A stretch of 64,000 nt of DNA from Plantago ovata (GCA_028274465.1 CM051458.1:79442085-79506084); one strand, 5' to 3'. Positions 34,359 through 46,550 are shown, counted from the first letter of the stretch. Notes: generated by a model not told the origin, from the letters alone. Numbers and translations are program-made.

Positions 34359-35170
34359 AAGTCCACGATTCCCTGAAAACTAAAATTAACAAAACCAAGA
34401 AAAACAAAATCTAAAAAATAACTAAGGGAATCGGATGGAAAATAAAAAGAGTAAAGAGGATTAAAACTCCTTTGGAACTCATAGGTGGCCGCATGGACCA
34501 GAACGTAGGAGTCAAGATCAAGAGTATCTGCAGCAATTGATTCAGAGACACCAAAATCTTCAGAGATTGGCTCCTCGACCTCAACACAACTGACGCCTTT
34601 ACTCTCTGACTCAAGTGAAGCAATGGATTCAGTTATCACCTCCTCCACGACTTCTTCTTGACCAACAACCTCGACATCCGCAAGTAAGGACGTGGAATCC
34701 AAGCTAAGCACTGAGGAGACTTCATCAATGGATTCTTCTCCACATTCCTCTTCATCGGGAATGTCGATTTCTGGTGGCTGACTACTGAAGCGAGACGTCC
34801 ATGCCCCTACCCTGGGAGGTGAGTCCCTATCCCAATGTTCCAGAAACTTGCTGGTTACTTCACCCCAAGTGCGCAACGATTTTTCCGGCGGGATTCTGAG
34901 CCATCTTCGAGCGTACCCTTCCAAGGCTTCCATAAATCCTCTCATACAAAGTTGCTCATGTGATAAAATAACCCCCTCCTCATTCTCACGAGGTATCCTC
35001 AACACTCCTTCCTCGTACGTGTCTAAGAACCCTCTTGGGTCATCACCCATTGAAAACGTGGAGAGAATGGAGTAGTGCGAAGGATCAAAGTCATAATTCA
35101 TGCAATCGTCATCCAATGTTATGCAAGGCCCTCGAGGCATCACATATCGGGGAAACGGAGGTTGACTCAT
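34359..35170 (-). pseudogene. Element A gag-like ORF, cut by LTR B
   Basis: Starts at the ATG at 35170, a short leader after the primer site. The capsid-like segment reads DPRGFLDTYEEGVLRI, then FMEALEGYARRWLRIPPEKS and RTWGEVTSKFLEHW, the usual retrotransposon gag pattern (residues about 42-120). An acidic Ser/Glu-rich tail follows. The frame runs straight into LTR B at 34358, so the C-terminus is lost. The true stop is not visible. No zinc knuckle is seen. Confidence 0.5.
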
Positions 35171-35479
35171 CCTTTCATATGACTAGTTTCTGCACACGAG
35201 GAAACATGAAACCAAGGAGCAGAATCCATAAAAGAAAAACAAAAACTTGCAAAGAAAAGCACAAAGAGTGCAAACAAACACAATGTAACCGAGAACTACG
35301 AGAGCGCAAGCACGTAAGGTAACCGAGATCAGATTAGATGAATTTTCTGAAAAAGATAGGGGGGAAAAAATAGGGTAAGAAAGTGAGATTTCCTGAGAGC
35401 AAACCCCCAGAGCCTGTTCTTCTGTAGGGAACCGAATGCTGAAAATATAAACAAATTAAATAGAAAAAAGGAGTATAGT

Positions 35480-35496
35480 CCCCGGCAACGACGCCA
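35480..35496 (-). other. Element A primer-binding site (tRNA-Asp)
   Basis: CCCCGGCAACGACGCCA on the + strand matches the 3' end of plant tRNA-Asp with one mismatch, three bases from the LTR. Confidence 0.5.
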
Positions 35497-35499
35497 ATT

Positions 35500-36770
35500 T
35501 GATGAATCGGGATTTGTAGGCTCCCGATTCAAGCAAATATATTTGTTATTTAGCCAAAGGCAATTCACGACTACAACGAAAACCGTAGTGTAGCAGTAGA
35601 ATGACCTCGAGTGTTGTTCTCTAAGGACTATAACTAGCTTTATCAAATCTAATTTAGAATATAAAACAACATACGATATAGCAAAGGTTTTTCTAACAGA
35701 TAATGGAGATTGGTGATAGTATGGTCCTTCAAAGCATAACGGGTTAATAATCATGCGTAAATTCCTCGGTCTTGCATGGAGATCTTTGATCAATCGATTG
35801 TCCTGTTGTAATTACTAAGCACTACGAAGATACAGATACTGACAAGTCAATCACTATTGTCCTATTGTGTTCCGTAATTATTCAACACTACGAAGATATA
35901 GATGTGCATAGGTCGACGAGGGTCCAATTGTGCATAATAATTAATCAACATACGAGGATTTAGGCTGAGCCTGATCAACGAAATAAATTAATAACACGGA
36001 GTATAATGCGCGATATAGCCATTAGCATGATTATCTTCCCTTCGCTAAGAATTCACATACTACCACCAACGATAAGTTTAGCTACTCATAGTTGTCATGC
36101 AATCAACAGAAATCATAGAAGAAAACATGTTGAAAGATATAAAAAATAAGTAGAATAAACTGTAAGATACAATGTTACCGAAGGTTATCAGTCTCCGAAG
36201 AATCGCGATCTTACAAGCTCCAATCTGCTATGAAGAAGTATCTCCTAAGCTACGAACCCCCAGAACAGGCTCTGGGAAGTTCCTACCTAAAACTACAGAG
36301 AGAGGTGAGAGAATAGGTATGGAAAAGTATGAATTTCGGAGAAAAACTGAGCAACTATATATAGGCTTCGAAATAGTGTGGGGTGATTCGCCCCACGTCC
36401 CGGGCGGTTCGCCCGGGAGTAAATTTCGCGGAATTCCGCGTTTTCGACGCGTTTTTGGATTTTTTCCCCTTTTCGGACTCGGTTTCCGACTTCTAGTGGC
36501 CTTCTAACTCCAGATTCGACCCTTAGACTCCAAATCCTATCCGGAAACCTTCAGATACTCCAAATAGGCTTCTGGAACACCAATTCCTTGTCAACTTCAA
36601 TATAATTGCCCGGAAATCCTCGTTTTTCAACCAAAACCTGTAAAATAAAATCTAAAGGGAAACGTGACACTATTCTAATAAAATGCACTAAAATATAGCT
36701 AAATTAACATAGAGGATAGCTAAGATAGGTGAAAAAGACTCAAATGAAATTGTAAAATACACATTCATCA
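35500..36770 (-). repeat. Element A 5' LTR
   Basis: 1271 bp, TGATGAA...TTCATCA. A TATA-type CTATATATAG lies at 36355-36364. A GC-rich palindromic patch (36378-36419) lies on its U3 side. Confidence 0.5.
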
Positions 36771-36775
36771 CCTAC

Positions 36776-38754
36776 CTCTTTCTCTTTCCCAAGTTGAATA
36801 TCCTGAGCTTCTTCCAAAATCATGACGGATGCTATTCTGCTCTCTTCTTCTTCTGTGATGATGGGAGTAGACTTGGATGGGAACTCCACTATGAAATCTG
36901 CTATCACTTGGGCTTTCTTAGCTGACGGAGCTTGAAAATCTACCTCATGTTCACTCAATTCAATCTTCCGGAGTGCTCCGGCTTTCCCAATACTTGCTTT
37001 AGGGGCTCATGAGTTAACACAATCACTTTGTGAGATCTAAAGTATGGCTTCAACTTTCTTGAGGTATAAAGCAAAGCATATGCTAGCTTTTCCATGTCTA
37101 AGTACCTCATTTCCGCGGGGGCCAATGTTTTACTCACATAGTAAATTGGGAGGCAATCAGCTCCTTGAATCCTCACCAAAACTGAACTTATTGCTTCACG
37201 GGCGAATGCTAAGTATAAGTAAAGTGGCTCTCCATCTAATGGTTTGGACAACAAAGGCGGAGACTGAAGGTAGTTCTTCAAATCTTCTAGAGCTTGCCTA
37301 CATTCCGCGTTCCACACAAAATTTGCCTTGTCCTTTTTCTCTTTCTCGGTTTTTCTCAGAATCTTAAAGAATGGAAGATTGTTTTCTGCGGAGCGAGAAA
37401 TGAATTGGCTCAAAGCAATCACTTTCCCTACTAACTGCTGTACCTCATGATGTGTCGTTGGGTGTGGTAAATCTTGTATCGCCTTAATCTTCTCTGGGTT
37501 TGCTTCTATCCCTCTCTCTGTGACCATATAACCCAAGAACTTTCCGCCTTTACTCCGAAGGTGCATTTTGCAGGGTTGAAATATCATCCCATACTTTCTC
37601 AAGATAGCAAAACACTTGTTCAAATGTGCTATATGATCAACCTCCTTCTTGCTCTTTACAAGCATGTCATCCACATAAACTTCCATTGTCTTGCCTAGCT
37701 CCTCCTTGAACATTTGGTTCACAAGTCTTTGGTAAGTTGCTCCTGCGTTTTTCAACCCGAATGGCATGACCTTGAAGCAATAAACACCTCCAGCTGCAAA
37801 AAATCTTGTTCTTGGGATATCCTCTTTTGCCATCTTGATTTGGTAAAAGCCTTGATATGCATCCATAAAGCTCAACAAAGCACATCCCGCTGTTGAATCC
37901 ACCAGCTGATCTATCCTTGGGAGAGGGTAAGGATCCTTTGGGAAGAATTTGTTGAGTCGTGTACAGTTATTACACATTCTCCACTTGCCGGTTCCTGGCT
38001 TTTCCACCAACACCACATTGTAAACCCAATTTGAATAACGAACCTCTTCAATGTGTCCGGCTTTCAGCAATCTCTCTACCTCTGCAGTGATAATTGCCTC
38101 TTTCTTTGGTCCAAAATTAGTCCTCTTCTGCCTTATGTGCGTGATCTTAGGGTCCATGTTCAGCCGGTGAACTGCTACAGACGGATCAATCCCTACCAAA
38201 TCATTTGTGCTCCAAGCAAACACATCTGCGTTCTCCTTGAGACATGCTATTAGCTTACACTCGACTTCCCAATCCATCTCTGTTCCTATCCTTGTTGTTT
38301 TCTCAGGATCTCCGTCTATAATCTGCACTTCTCTAATTGTCTCTTTGGGTTGTATCTTATTTTGCTGTAAGAATCTTTGCTTAGGAGTTGGAGCGACGGG
38401 CTCCTCTGGGATGACCTTGTACTCCTCCGGGTGGATCTCTTCCTCTATGGGCTCTTCTCTTGCTTTTCGAGCTTCTTCTCTTCTTTGGTCCTTAGTAAGT
38501 GACAGACTTACTTTTCGCTTTTTTATTGGTGCTTCTTTGATGACAAACATTTCTCTTTCCTCTCTTGTCTTGCGGTCTCTTGCCTCTTCTTTTGAAAGTG
38601 AGTTTCTTCTGACCGAGAGAGTATAACACTCCCATGCTTGATTTATGTTTCCCACTTCTTGTCCTATTCCAGCCGGAGTAGGAAACTTTACTCTATTATG
38701 TAGAGTTGATGCTACTGCTTGAAAGACTCTAAGAGCTGGTCTACCTAGCACCAC
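36776..38754 (-). pseudogene. Tat reverse transcriptase and RNase H, broken
   Basis: Opens with the end of protease (LGRPALRVFQAVAST). Then a linker, RT motifs (VYNVVLVEKPGTGKWRMC; SFMDAYQGFYQIKM; FKVMPFGLKNAGATYQRL; catalytic YVDD in EVYVDDMLVKSKK; FLGYMVTERGI), and gypsy RNase H 1 (LYLAFAREAIS; SKTLAPAEMRY). A frameshift near 36965 follows PEHSGRLN, after which IELSEHEVDFQAPSAKKAQ continues to the nested insertion at 36771. RT copies element RNA in particles. The motif set is otherwise complete. Confidence 0.5.
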
Positions 38755-39243
38755 TTAGTAAGAAAACTCAATGTCCACCACTAGGAATGGTATATGTCGT
38801 GTTACTCTTTGTGGCTTTGTACCGAGGGACACTTTCAAGTAGACCCTTCCCAACGGGTAAATCTGTTCACCTCCAAAACCAACTAAGGAGCTCCCGACCT
38901 TTTCCATTTCTCTGAGATCAACCCTCATTCTCTTCAGCATCCTTAGCAATATAACATTGACCGAGCTTCCCGTATCAACCAGAACCTTTCTCACCGTATA
39001 GGCGGCGATATCTGCCGAAATTAGCAAGGGTACATCCGCCTCTTCGGTGTCTCCGTCGCATGGGCTCTGATTAGGGACCTCGCTGTCGTCAAATGTTATT
39101 TTGTTTCCAGCTGAAGTTTTTACACATGGGTCTCCATATGCATCGACAATCTCTCTTAGATATGAGGCTGTCTTTTCTCTAGCTTTCCTTGTGTCTCCCC
39201 CTGCCGGTCCTCCTGATATGGTTATGACTCCAAATCTTGGCAA
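38755..39243 (-). pseudogene. Tat aspartic protease
   Basis: Retropepsin fold segment with active site VLVDTGSSVNVI at about residues 88-99, then VGFGGEQIYPLGRVYLKVSL and the closing motif split by the stop codon. The TAA at 38755-38757 is in frame with the next ORF, whose first residues VVLGRPAL complete the protease. In a working element this would be one polyprotein with RT. Confidence 0.5.
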
Positions 39244-39348
39244 GTTACCATCATCTTCGTCTTCATCCCTTTGTCTTTCCTTGTTTCTCCGATGATAATC
39301 TCGCTCTCTATTCTTCCCTTTATCCTCATACCTTCCTTCTCTATCTTC

Positions 39349-41526
39349 CTATCTTCTTTCTTTTCTCTGTCGATCTCTTCGGTCATGTCTTGATTGTTCT
39401 TCTTTGGCTTCAAACTTTCTCAAATAACCATCTCTGACTAACCCTTCAATCTCAGTCTTTAGCCACATACAATCTTCGGTGTCATGACCTTTTCCTCTAT
39501 GAAATTTACAATAAAACTTGGAGCTTTCAGATCTCTTTGATGGTTGTATGGGCTTGGGCCATTTGATGTTCATCTTCTGCTCAACTATCGATGCCAAGAT
39601 GTCGGATCTTGGTCGATTTAAAGCTGTGCAATATGTGTATCTCTTTGGAGGAGTTCTCTCCCTTGGGAAATGGTTTCTCCCCTCTTTTCCTCCTCTTTGA
39701 TCTTGCTTCCTGAACTTAGAGGAATTGTTCGGCTTGATTGGTTCCTTATCTTTCTTGTGTCCCGCTCTGATCTGCGCATTTTCTCTAAAATCTTCAGAGT
39801 TCTTAAAGCCAGTGCACATCTCATCAAAATCTTCATCTGTCTCAAGATTTTGTCCATTTGTGGCTATCACATCTCTGAGTCTCTGATTAGTTGTATTCTC
39901 ATACAAGTATATTGCTCTTTGTTTGACATTGTGGGGTTCAACCTCCATAGCTATCTCATTGAATCTCGCGAGAAAGTGACGTACATTCTCTTGAGGATCC
40001 TGAATGATTTTCTTGAGGTCCGTGGCTGGCTTTTTGATTTTCCTCATCCTTTCAAACTTGTGAACAAACTCACTCTTCAGTTGATCATAGCTTTTGATCG
40101 ATCCATGTGCTAATCTTCCCCACCATTCCATTGCATCATCAAAGAGTGTAGTTGGGAATGTCAAGGCGCACATGTTCTCGTTATGGCCATAAGCCTCCAT
40201 CTTGCTCTCAAACCTGCTTATGAAACCATAGGGACAAGACTTTCCATAATATTGCTCCAATGAGGGTATGGTAGTGTCTGGTTTCTTCTGCTCTTTTCTG
40301 ATTCCAAACTCAGTGGGTTCTTGATCTGGACTCTCTCCTTCTCTTTAGATGATATCTGCTTACTTAGATCATTCATCTTTTTAAGAAGTTCTCTCTTGTC
40401 TTTTGTTATCTCTTCCGGTGTCAATTGTTTCTCCCCCTCTTGTCTTGCTTGACCACCTCGTGCTTGAGTTTCTCTCGCTTGTTCCTGGGATCGTTGTATA
40501 GTGGTAACCATCGCATCTTGAGTTGGGATTAGCTGAGTTGTGCTTATCCCTGATGTGGGGATTGCTCTTGTACTTTCCGCGTGAATCTCTGACCTTCTTT
40601 GGAGCACTTGCCTTAAATCTTCCGACCTCGTAACATCTTGCACTTGACCTTGAGTAGTCCTTGTCTCCCATGGAAAGGTGAGTCTGTCTTGAATTGGTCT
40701 GCTTGATGTCCCATTCAATTCTAAATTCAGTGGACGTGTTGGAACGGGAGGATTAACATGACGGATGTTATCCGGAGAGTTCACGAGGTCATTGTTGGTT
40801 AGATCTACCACACTTCTCATAGGTTGAGTAGCCAAGGGCAAAGTAACATGTCGGATGTTTTCTCTTGTTGTGGCTATCTGAGTATGTGGCGGTCCTAACA
40901 AAGAAGTTGGAATCTCAGTTGTACCTCCTAGCTCAAACTGAAACAAGTCATGAAGACGACTTAGTTGCTCATTTGTTAAACCAAAAAGTGCACGATTGTC
41001 TAACACATGCCCATTTGGCAACACAAAATTTCTCTCTTGAGCTTGTGCATCTTGTATCGGGATAGCTGTCGTAACTACTCCCTCTGTTGAGCCGGGTATG
41101 AATGGTGGTGCTAACGGGTCCAACGGTTGTGATTCTTGAAGCGTTCTCTCATTTGGTAGGCTTGTTCCTACTGGCCTCACCGTCCTTGCTAGATTATCTT
41201 GCACAAGATTTCTTTTGGCATCTTCGAGTTGACGTAACTCTTCTTCTGTTACCCTCCTTCAGTGTTCCAAGTTATTCAGTTCTTCTCTTTGAAGCCAATC
41301 TTCTCTCTATCTCCTGCTCATTGCCCAGCGAGTTTGTGGCTGAGTAACTCGCAGTATCTCCATCTTGTTGCGCATTTCCTCTCCCTACATTTACATTTCT
41401 ATTGACTCCACTATTTCCTCTTCCTCCTCTTGATTTTCCTCTTCCTCTTCCTGGTGGTCTTCCTCTTCCTCTTGCGGACAAATTATTAGCACCTTGATTT
41501 CGAGTTGAATAATTATGTCCCACCAT
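39349..41526 (-). pseudogene. Tat gag polyprotein, frameshifted
   Basis: The likely start is the ATG at 41526, which opens an Arg/Gly-rich N-terminus (ARGRGRPPGRGRGKSRGGRG). Breaks occur near 41275-41285 and near 40220-40260. The middle is Gln/Thr-rich with a basic helical stretch. The capsid-type segment (PTTLFDDAMEWWGRLAHGSI, then ENVRHFLARFNEIAMEV) follows. The C-terminus has the Tat-type zinc motif FYCKFHRGKGHDTEDCMWLK and a charged tail. Gag packages the RNA into virus-like particles in the cytoplasm. Protease follows at once on the same strand. The two breaks would stop a full-length product. Confidence 0.5.
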
Positions 41527-41564
41527 CTCTTCTCAGTGGAGTCCGGGAAATCTTTTAGTAAAGG

Positions 41565-41582
41565 TTCCCACAGACGGCGCCA
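41565..41582 (-). other. Tat primer-binding site (tRNA-Arg type)
   Basis: On the + strand the window reads TTCCCACAGACGGCGCCA, the 3' end of the tRNA used by Ogre/Tat elements, three bases from the LTR. Confidence 0.5.
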
Positions 41583-41585
41583 AAA

Positions 41586-42434
41586 TGTAGAGGTGAAATT
41601 CTAGTAAGACTTCAAACGCTCTAATATTACAAAACTCCTCGAACTACAAAGAACTACAAAACTCTCTAAGTCACCATAATTTAACACATCACACGAATCT
41701 TTGTCTAATGCAAGCACCCAAGTCTTCTGATTCTCTCTATGTCCAATTGTGCACCTGAGATTAAAAAGGCGCGTGTGGATGTGTGTTTATCTCCGGCTTG
41801 CCCAAGTCAAGCCGGTGTGAGACTTTACTTGAAGGAGCTTGAAAGTTCTCTTTGTCTTAGAGTGATAAATGTACTTAATTAAGACCAGTTACCTTTTCTT
41901 TGGAAATGGAGCCTTTATATAGTTGTTGGATAACCCTAGGTCACACCAATCTCCTGCTTCCATCTGTCAGCTTCTCATTCGTCCACATATATTGAGTAGG
42001 CCCAACGTTGACTTTCATGGGTTTGGCCCAGGCCCATTTAGCTGTATCTTCTTGTGCTACCTAGAAACTTCCACACTTCTTTTGTCCTTTCTCTCCGTGT
42101 GGTTGTGATGCGAATTTTGTCCTGATTCAAATGTAAAGCAATACAAACAAGTATTTAAGCTTCGTACTAAATGAGCTTCGTACACTCTAACCTGTTAAGT
42201 GCTTGAGTAACGCTCCTTGTCCTTCTAACTCCCGTTCCGGACCTCAAGATCTCCGCCTCTCTAGAAAGAGTTATTTTAATGAACTAGACACATTTGTAAA
42301 AATGCCCTAGAGGTCCACATAATTCAAGGTTCGGATCTTTTGGGTCCGCGGCCTCTCATCAACGCATGTACTTATAAAGCTTCATAGTTCGTAGAGGAAC
42401 GCACATTACGGAGTAGACATATTTTTCATCAGCA
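41586..42434 (-). repeat. Tat 5' LTR
   Basis: 849 bp with TG...CA ends. It corresponds to 19374-20224 and to the solo LTR at 59063-59914. A minus-strand TATA-like CTATATAAAGG lies near 41915. Confidence 0.5.
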
Positions 42435-42693
42435 GATTCCTACCAAGTATTTACTACAATAACCAACCGTCACAAGAACTCTCACTACTCAAATCTTAGT
42501 AACTAACTTACGGATATGAGCGCCTATATGTGTTTGCTCTCTTTGATATTGAACTCATAGGTATCTCCTTTGTGTCTTGAAATTTGACCCATATATATAG
42601 GTTTAAATCTTTGCCTATTTTAAATCCTAATCCTTGTGGTATTCTGACTCTTGTTTCCCTAATACCATTACAGTTGAGATAAACCATCTCACA
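42435..42693 (-). repeat. Outer part of the same Copia LTR
   Basis: Follows the TSD copy GATTC at 42435-42439. It contains a minus-strand TATA-like CTATATATATG near 42592 and ends in CTCACA, which reads TGTGAG as an LTR start on minus. The boundary is inferred. Confidence 0.5.
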
Positions 42694-42845
42694 GTTTAAA
42701 CGATTTTTTTAAAGTGTTCATTTTGCAATATTGGGTGTGTTGAATCAACTTCAAACACTTGATCTAATCTCTATTCACTCGAACTTATTCATCAGCTCAG
42801 GTTTGATAAGGCATAAACATAAAACATTGACTTCAAATTGAATGA

Positions 42846-43170
42846 CCAATAGTTGTTGGCTCAAATGGTAAGAGTTAGACTTGGGTTCGCTTGAACAACG
42901 TCTCATGTTCGAGCCTTGTGGATGTAACGAACGCCACCGGGAGAGCCATCCCCTCAAATAATTGTAAAGAAGCTATCCATGTGAAAGATAATATAGGTCA
43001 TACTGGTTTCTGAAGAGGTCGGCGGTTCGAACTTCGATGAAGACATAAGATGGTATAGGCACATTTTTGGAGTTATGATGTGGTACATGAGTAGCGTAGG
43101 AGTAAACGTAGAGTAGAGTTAGATTTGGCCGTTTCAAAAAAATAAAAAATAAAAAATAATAATAATAACG
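42846..43170 (+). mobile_element. tRNA-derived SINE-like repeat
   Basis: Box A-like TGGCTCAAATGG (42858-42869) and box B-like GTTCGAGCC (42908-42916) are spaced as in Pol III promoters. A non-coding body follows and ends in an A-rich tail with TAA repeats (43134-43170). No clear TSD was found, so borders are approximate. Confidence 0.5.
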
Positions 43171-43450
43171 ATAATTAGTTCATAAATAGGTCTAGAATTC
43201 TCTTTCTCAGGCTAAGGATCGATGCTTTTATACATTGGCTTATTATGCAAAATAGATTAGCTACAAATGATAGGTTGCTAAAGTTCCATATGATTAATGA
43301 TGCTACTTGTATAATACTACGTATTATAATATGTAATAGCAGTCGACCATTTGTTTTTTAAGTGTTCTGTGACTTCGAAGGTGTTTGAGAGGTTTATGCA
43401 GGCCGTTGGGCTACAAGGCTATTAGTTGAGCCTAGATGGATGGATAGAAC

Positions 43451-44524
43451 TAGGGCCGTAAACGAGCCGAGCCGAGTCGAACTTTGACAAAGCTCGGCTC
43501 GTTTAGCATTATTATACATGGGCTCGAACTCGAGTTCGAGTTCGACCGAATTTCAATTCTTACGCTCGAGTTCGAGTTCGACATACATTTTTTTTTATTC
43601 GAGTTCGATTCGCGAACTTTACTAAAATTGACCGATTGAAATAAAAATTTAAAAAAAAACTCAAAAAGTTCGAAATTAAGCTCGACTCGCAAGCTCGAAT
43701 ATTTTCAAGCTCGAATTTAGCTCGGCTCATTAGCTCGAAATTGCAAAAAAATACACTTACTGATTAAGAAAAGACAAAAGAATGATTAAGAAAAGACAAA
43801 AGAATCCACCCCTTAATTCTCCTCCTTTCCTTTCAAATTCCTTCACATTTCTTCCTCCAATTAAACAGAGTAATGTATCTCGAAAGATTACACAAGCAAG
43901 TCTTGTACAGGTCAATTATCTAGATCCAGAAAATTGCAGGTCACATTTACAAAACCAATTCAGCTTATTTGTTGCAGTATGGCAACATCGATGGATGGAA
44001 ACATACACAGAGGAGATGCTAGAACTACAGTGAACATCCAATCTTTCTTTGTACCTTCAATAGAAGAAGAAATTTACAGAAAAGATTGAAAGATTTGGGA
44101 GATTCCCAGAGCCCGGAACAGAGCAGATCTGGTGGTCACAGAGTGATTGTCGGAGTCTCGGAGAGGTGGTAGGTGGTGGTATGGGAGCTGGTGGTCAAAG
44201 GGGGTGAGTATACGAAAGAAATAAGAAAGGGAAATGGTTGTTGTGTGCCTCTAAAAGGAATAAAGGAATGAATGAATAGGGCTAGAGTTTTGGTTATATA
44301 TATAATATATAATTTTAAAAATATTTAATTAATTAATAATTATCGAGTAGTTCGTCGAGCTTTCGAGTCGAGTATATGCATATTCGAACTCGACTCAATT
44401 AATACATCGATCTATAATTTATGTTCGATATCGAGTTCGAGCTCGAATTATCGAGTATCGAGTCGAGCTTTTATCGAGTCGAACTCGAACTGCTCGAAAA
44501 AAGATCGATTCGTTTACAGGCCTA
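43451..44524. mobile_element. hAT-type non-autonomous element, 1.07 kb
   Basis: Ends TAGGGCCGTAAACGAGCCG and CGATTCGTTTACAGGCCTA are imperfect inverted repeats. A perfect 8 bp TSD, GATAGAAC, lies at 43443-43450 and 44525-44532, the hAT length. Subterminal regions are dense in CGAGTTCGAG-type palindromic words. An 83-codon ORF at 43782-44033 shows no transposase motif. Confidence 0.5.
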
Positions 44525-44532
44525 GATAGAAC

Positions 44533-45233
44533 CCTTTAGTTCTTCTAAGAGCACTAGTTACAAGAGTCCTAAAACCTCCCAAATCCTATATTTAGGATGA
44601 AATTGAGAAAATTATGTTAAAAAACAACAATTTTAGGACTCATAAATTCATTGGAATTCACAAAAATGTAATCCTAAATTTGGAACTCTCTAAAAAATTT
44701 ACTACATTTGAATACTCATTTGACCCTCCCTATTTCTTCCCTATCTATGTGGCACCACATATATCCTGCATGTGTCCTTTTTCATCATTAAAATCCTCCA
44801 TGTGTCATATTTCATCACTAAAACATAAATAATATGAGACCTCTAATTATCATCTAATTATAAGGAACTACTTAGAAGCAATATTTGAGGAAATATTATA
44901 GGTATCTTGTAAATAGTGATCTAATAAATAGGATTTCATACCTTTTAAAATCAAAGTTGCTTGTTTTGGTGCTATTTTAACATAAAGGTGGAGAAAGAAG
45001 CAAGTCTTTGAGCACAAATTGATCCGGGCCTCAGTGATTTGTACAAAGATTCCTGAAAATTTGAGAATCAGGTTATATAGTAAGTTGAGAAATAAACTGA
45101 ACATGTTTGGTAAGAGTGTACTGAATAATCTTTCTAGAATTTGATTTGTTTACTGACATGGGATGGTGAAAGCTGGTATAGTTGTTTGTTGTGGCATATA
45201 TATTCAAGGTAGTTACATGGAGTCACTGATCAG
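44533..45233. other. AT-rich spacer
   Basis: No gene or transposon end supported. ORFs at 44614-44832 (+) and 44868-45104 (-) have no recognisable motif. Confidence 0.5.
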
Positions 45234-45460
45234 TACTCCTCCCTTCCATAAACTTCCTAAGGAGTTACTTTCTCTCGGATTAAATAATAATAACAATACT
45301 AATAATAATAATAATAAATAATAATAATAAAATATTAGATTGCGTTGTGTATTATTATATCGATAAAGTTGTAAGAGTTTAATAAAGTATGAGAGATAAT
45401 TAATGTATAATGTGAAAATAAAGTAGTAAAGATAAATAAAGTATTCTTGAGTGGGGTAAA

Positions 45461-46306
45461 TGTAAGTGTCACTGTTTCAAGGGTGTTGATATAGAGATTC
45501 ACCTATAGGTTCACTCAACCCCTAGATTCGGGAAACAAAGCAGTTTGCTGTCTATTTTAGTTTCACCTATTCTAACATTAATTGCTCCATAGCTATAGTT
45601 GTTTTACTTGTGCAGGAAGTTTATTAGAACGTGGGAATTGTCAGATTACAAGAAGGAAGATACTTATTCAAAGAAATACTCAAAAAGGAAATCAAGTCTT
45701 AATAGGAAAAGGAGTTCTTGAAGAAGAAGTTTATTCCTAATAGAAGACTAATTCCAAATCCTGTCCAGATTCATTCATGACGTGTTTCCTGATTGAAGTC
45801 GATGTAGTTTTCCACCTCTATATAAGCAAGAGCATCGACATAAAGAAATACACACCGAATCAAGAGTTTTACAACTGAGAGTTAGTTTATAGTTTTAGTT
45901 GTTTGTTTCGCGTCTTTTACACTAGTTTATATTCTAGACTTCTCTAACAGCGTATTGGAGGTACAATAGATAGATTGGTTTCTATATCATCTTATAGGTG
46001 ACTAGTGTTGTTTTACTAGGATAGATATTGATAGTATACAACGTTGTACGAACAAGATCTTTTCCAGTTGATTTTCTGCCTTGACTGGGCATCAAGCAAG
46101 CTTACAAAAGCTGCTTGAAAAGTTTCCAACACAAGTTTTTCTTTATATTCCGTTGTGCTTTAATTTATATATATCTATATATATATTATCTGTGTTTGTT
46201 AATCTGTAGGTTGACGTAGGTATTCATTGAACCCCGTAGTCAATCATGGACCTATTGGCTGGTAATTTGTATCTAAAGCAAGTTATACCGATCCTACATT
46301 CTTTCA
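45461..46306 (+). repeat. Copia 5' LTR
   Basis: 846 bp. It holds CTATATAAGC (about 45818-45827) as a TATA box and the TGTAAGTGTC start. Confidence 0.5.
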
Positions 46307-46550
46307 ATTGACATATAGAGAGCTTGTTACTTTTCTTAAAGTAATTGTTTTAGGTATATACAATGGATCCAACCAAGGAAGGAAGACTTAAAGATGGTCT
46401 ATTTTATATTTTTGGGAAGAGGAATATTTCCATGAACGTTTTTATTTTCAAAAGACCATCCAAATTAATATTTTTCAAAAAAAGTCTGTCCTAAATTTCT
46501 CTCTTCGAAAAATCTTTTCTAAACCCTATGCTATTGATTATGCTAACAAC

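Larger units (their letters stand above)
27714..36770 (-). mobile_element. Gypsy element A (tRNA-Asp primed), nested in Tat pol
   Basis: Bounded by LTR-type ends and a perfect TSD, CCTAC, at 27709-27713 and 36771-36775. The 5' LTR is 35500-36770 and the 3' LTR 27714-29007. The primer site is at 35480-35496. A gag-like ORF (34359-35170) follows, then a related LTR with a gag-protease remnant. No RT or integrase is present, so it is non-autonomous. The tRNA-Asp primer and gag style suggest an Athila-type group; I hold that loosely. No purine tract is visible before the 3' LTR. Confidence 0.5.
19374..42434 (-). mobile_element. Tat-lineage Ty3/gypsy retrotransposon, 23 kb, with nested insert
   Basis: Complete outline on minus: 5' LTR 41586-42434, primer-binding site, gag, protease, RT-RNase H, second RNase H plus integrase, a long non-coding region, an antisense gene, tandem repeats, and 3' LTR 19374-20224. 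A perfect 5 bp TSD, GATTC, lies at 19369-19373 and 42435-42439. The second RNase H, the antisense ORF and the tRNA-Arg-type primer site place it in Tat (Retand/Ogre-like). A 9 kb gypsy element is nested in pol; without it the element is about 14 kb. Stops and frameshifts in every ORF mean it is no longer autonomous. The LTRs differ at only about twenty-odd of 850 positions by eye. Confidence 0.5.

Noticed and set aside
42846..43170. A functional tRNA gene at 42850
   Set aside because: Boxes A and B are present but the arms do not fold as a tRNA; a SINE-like repeat fits better.
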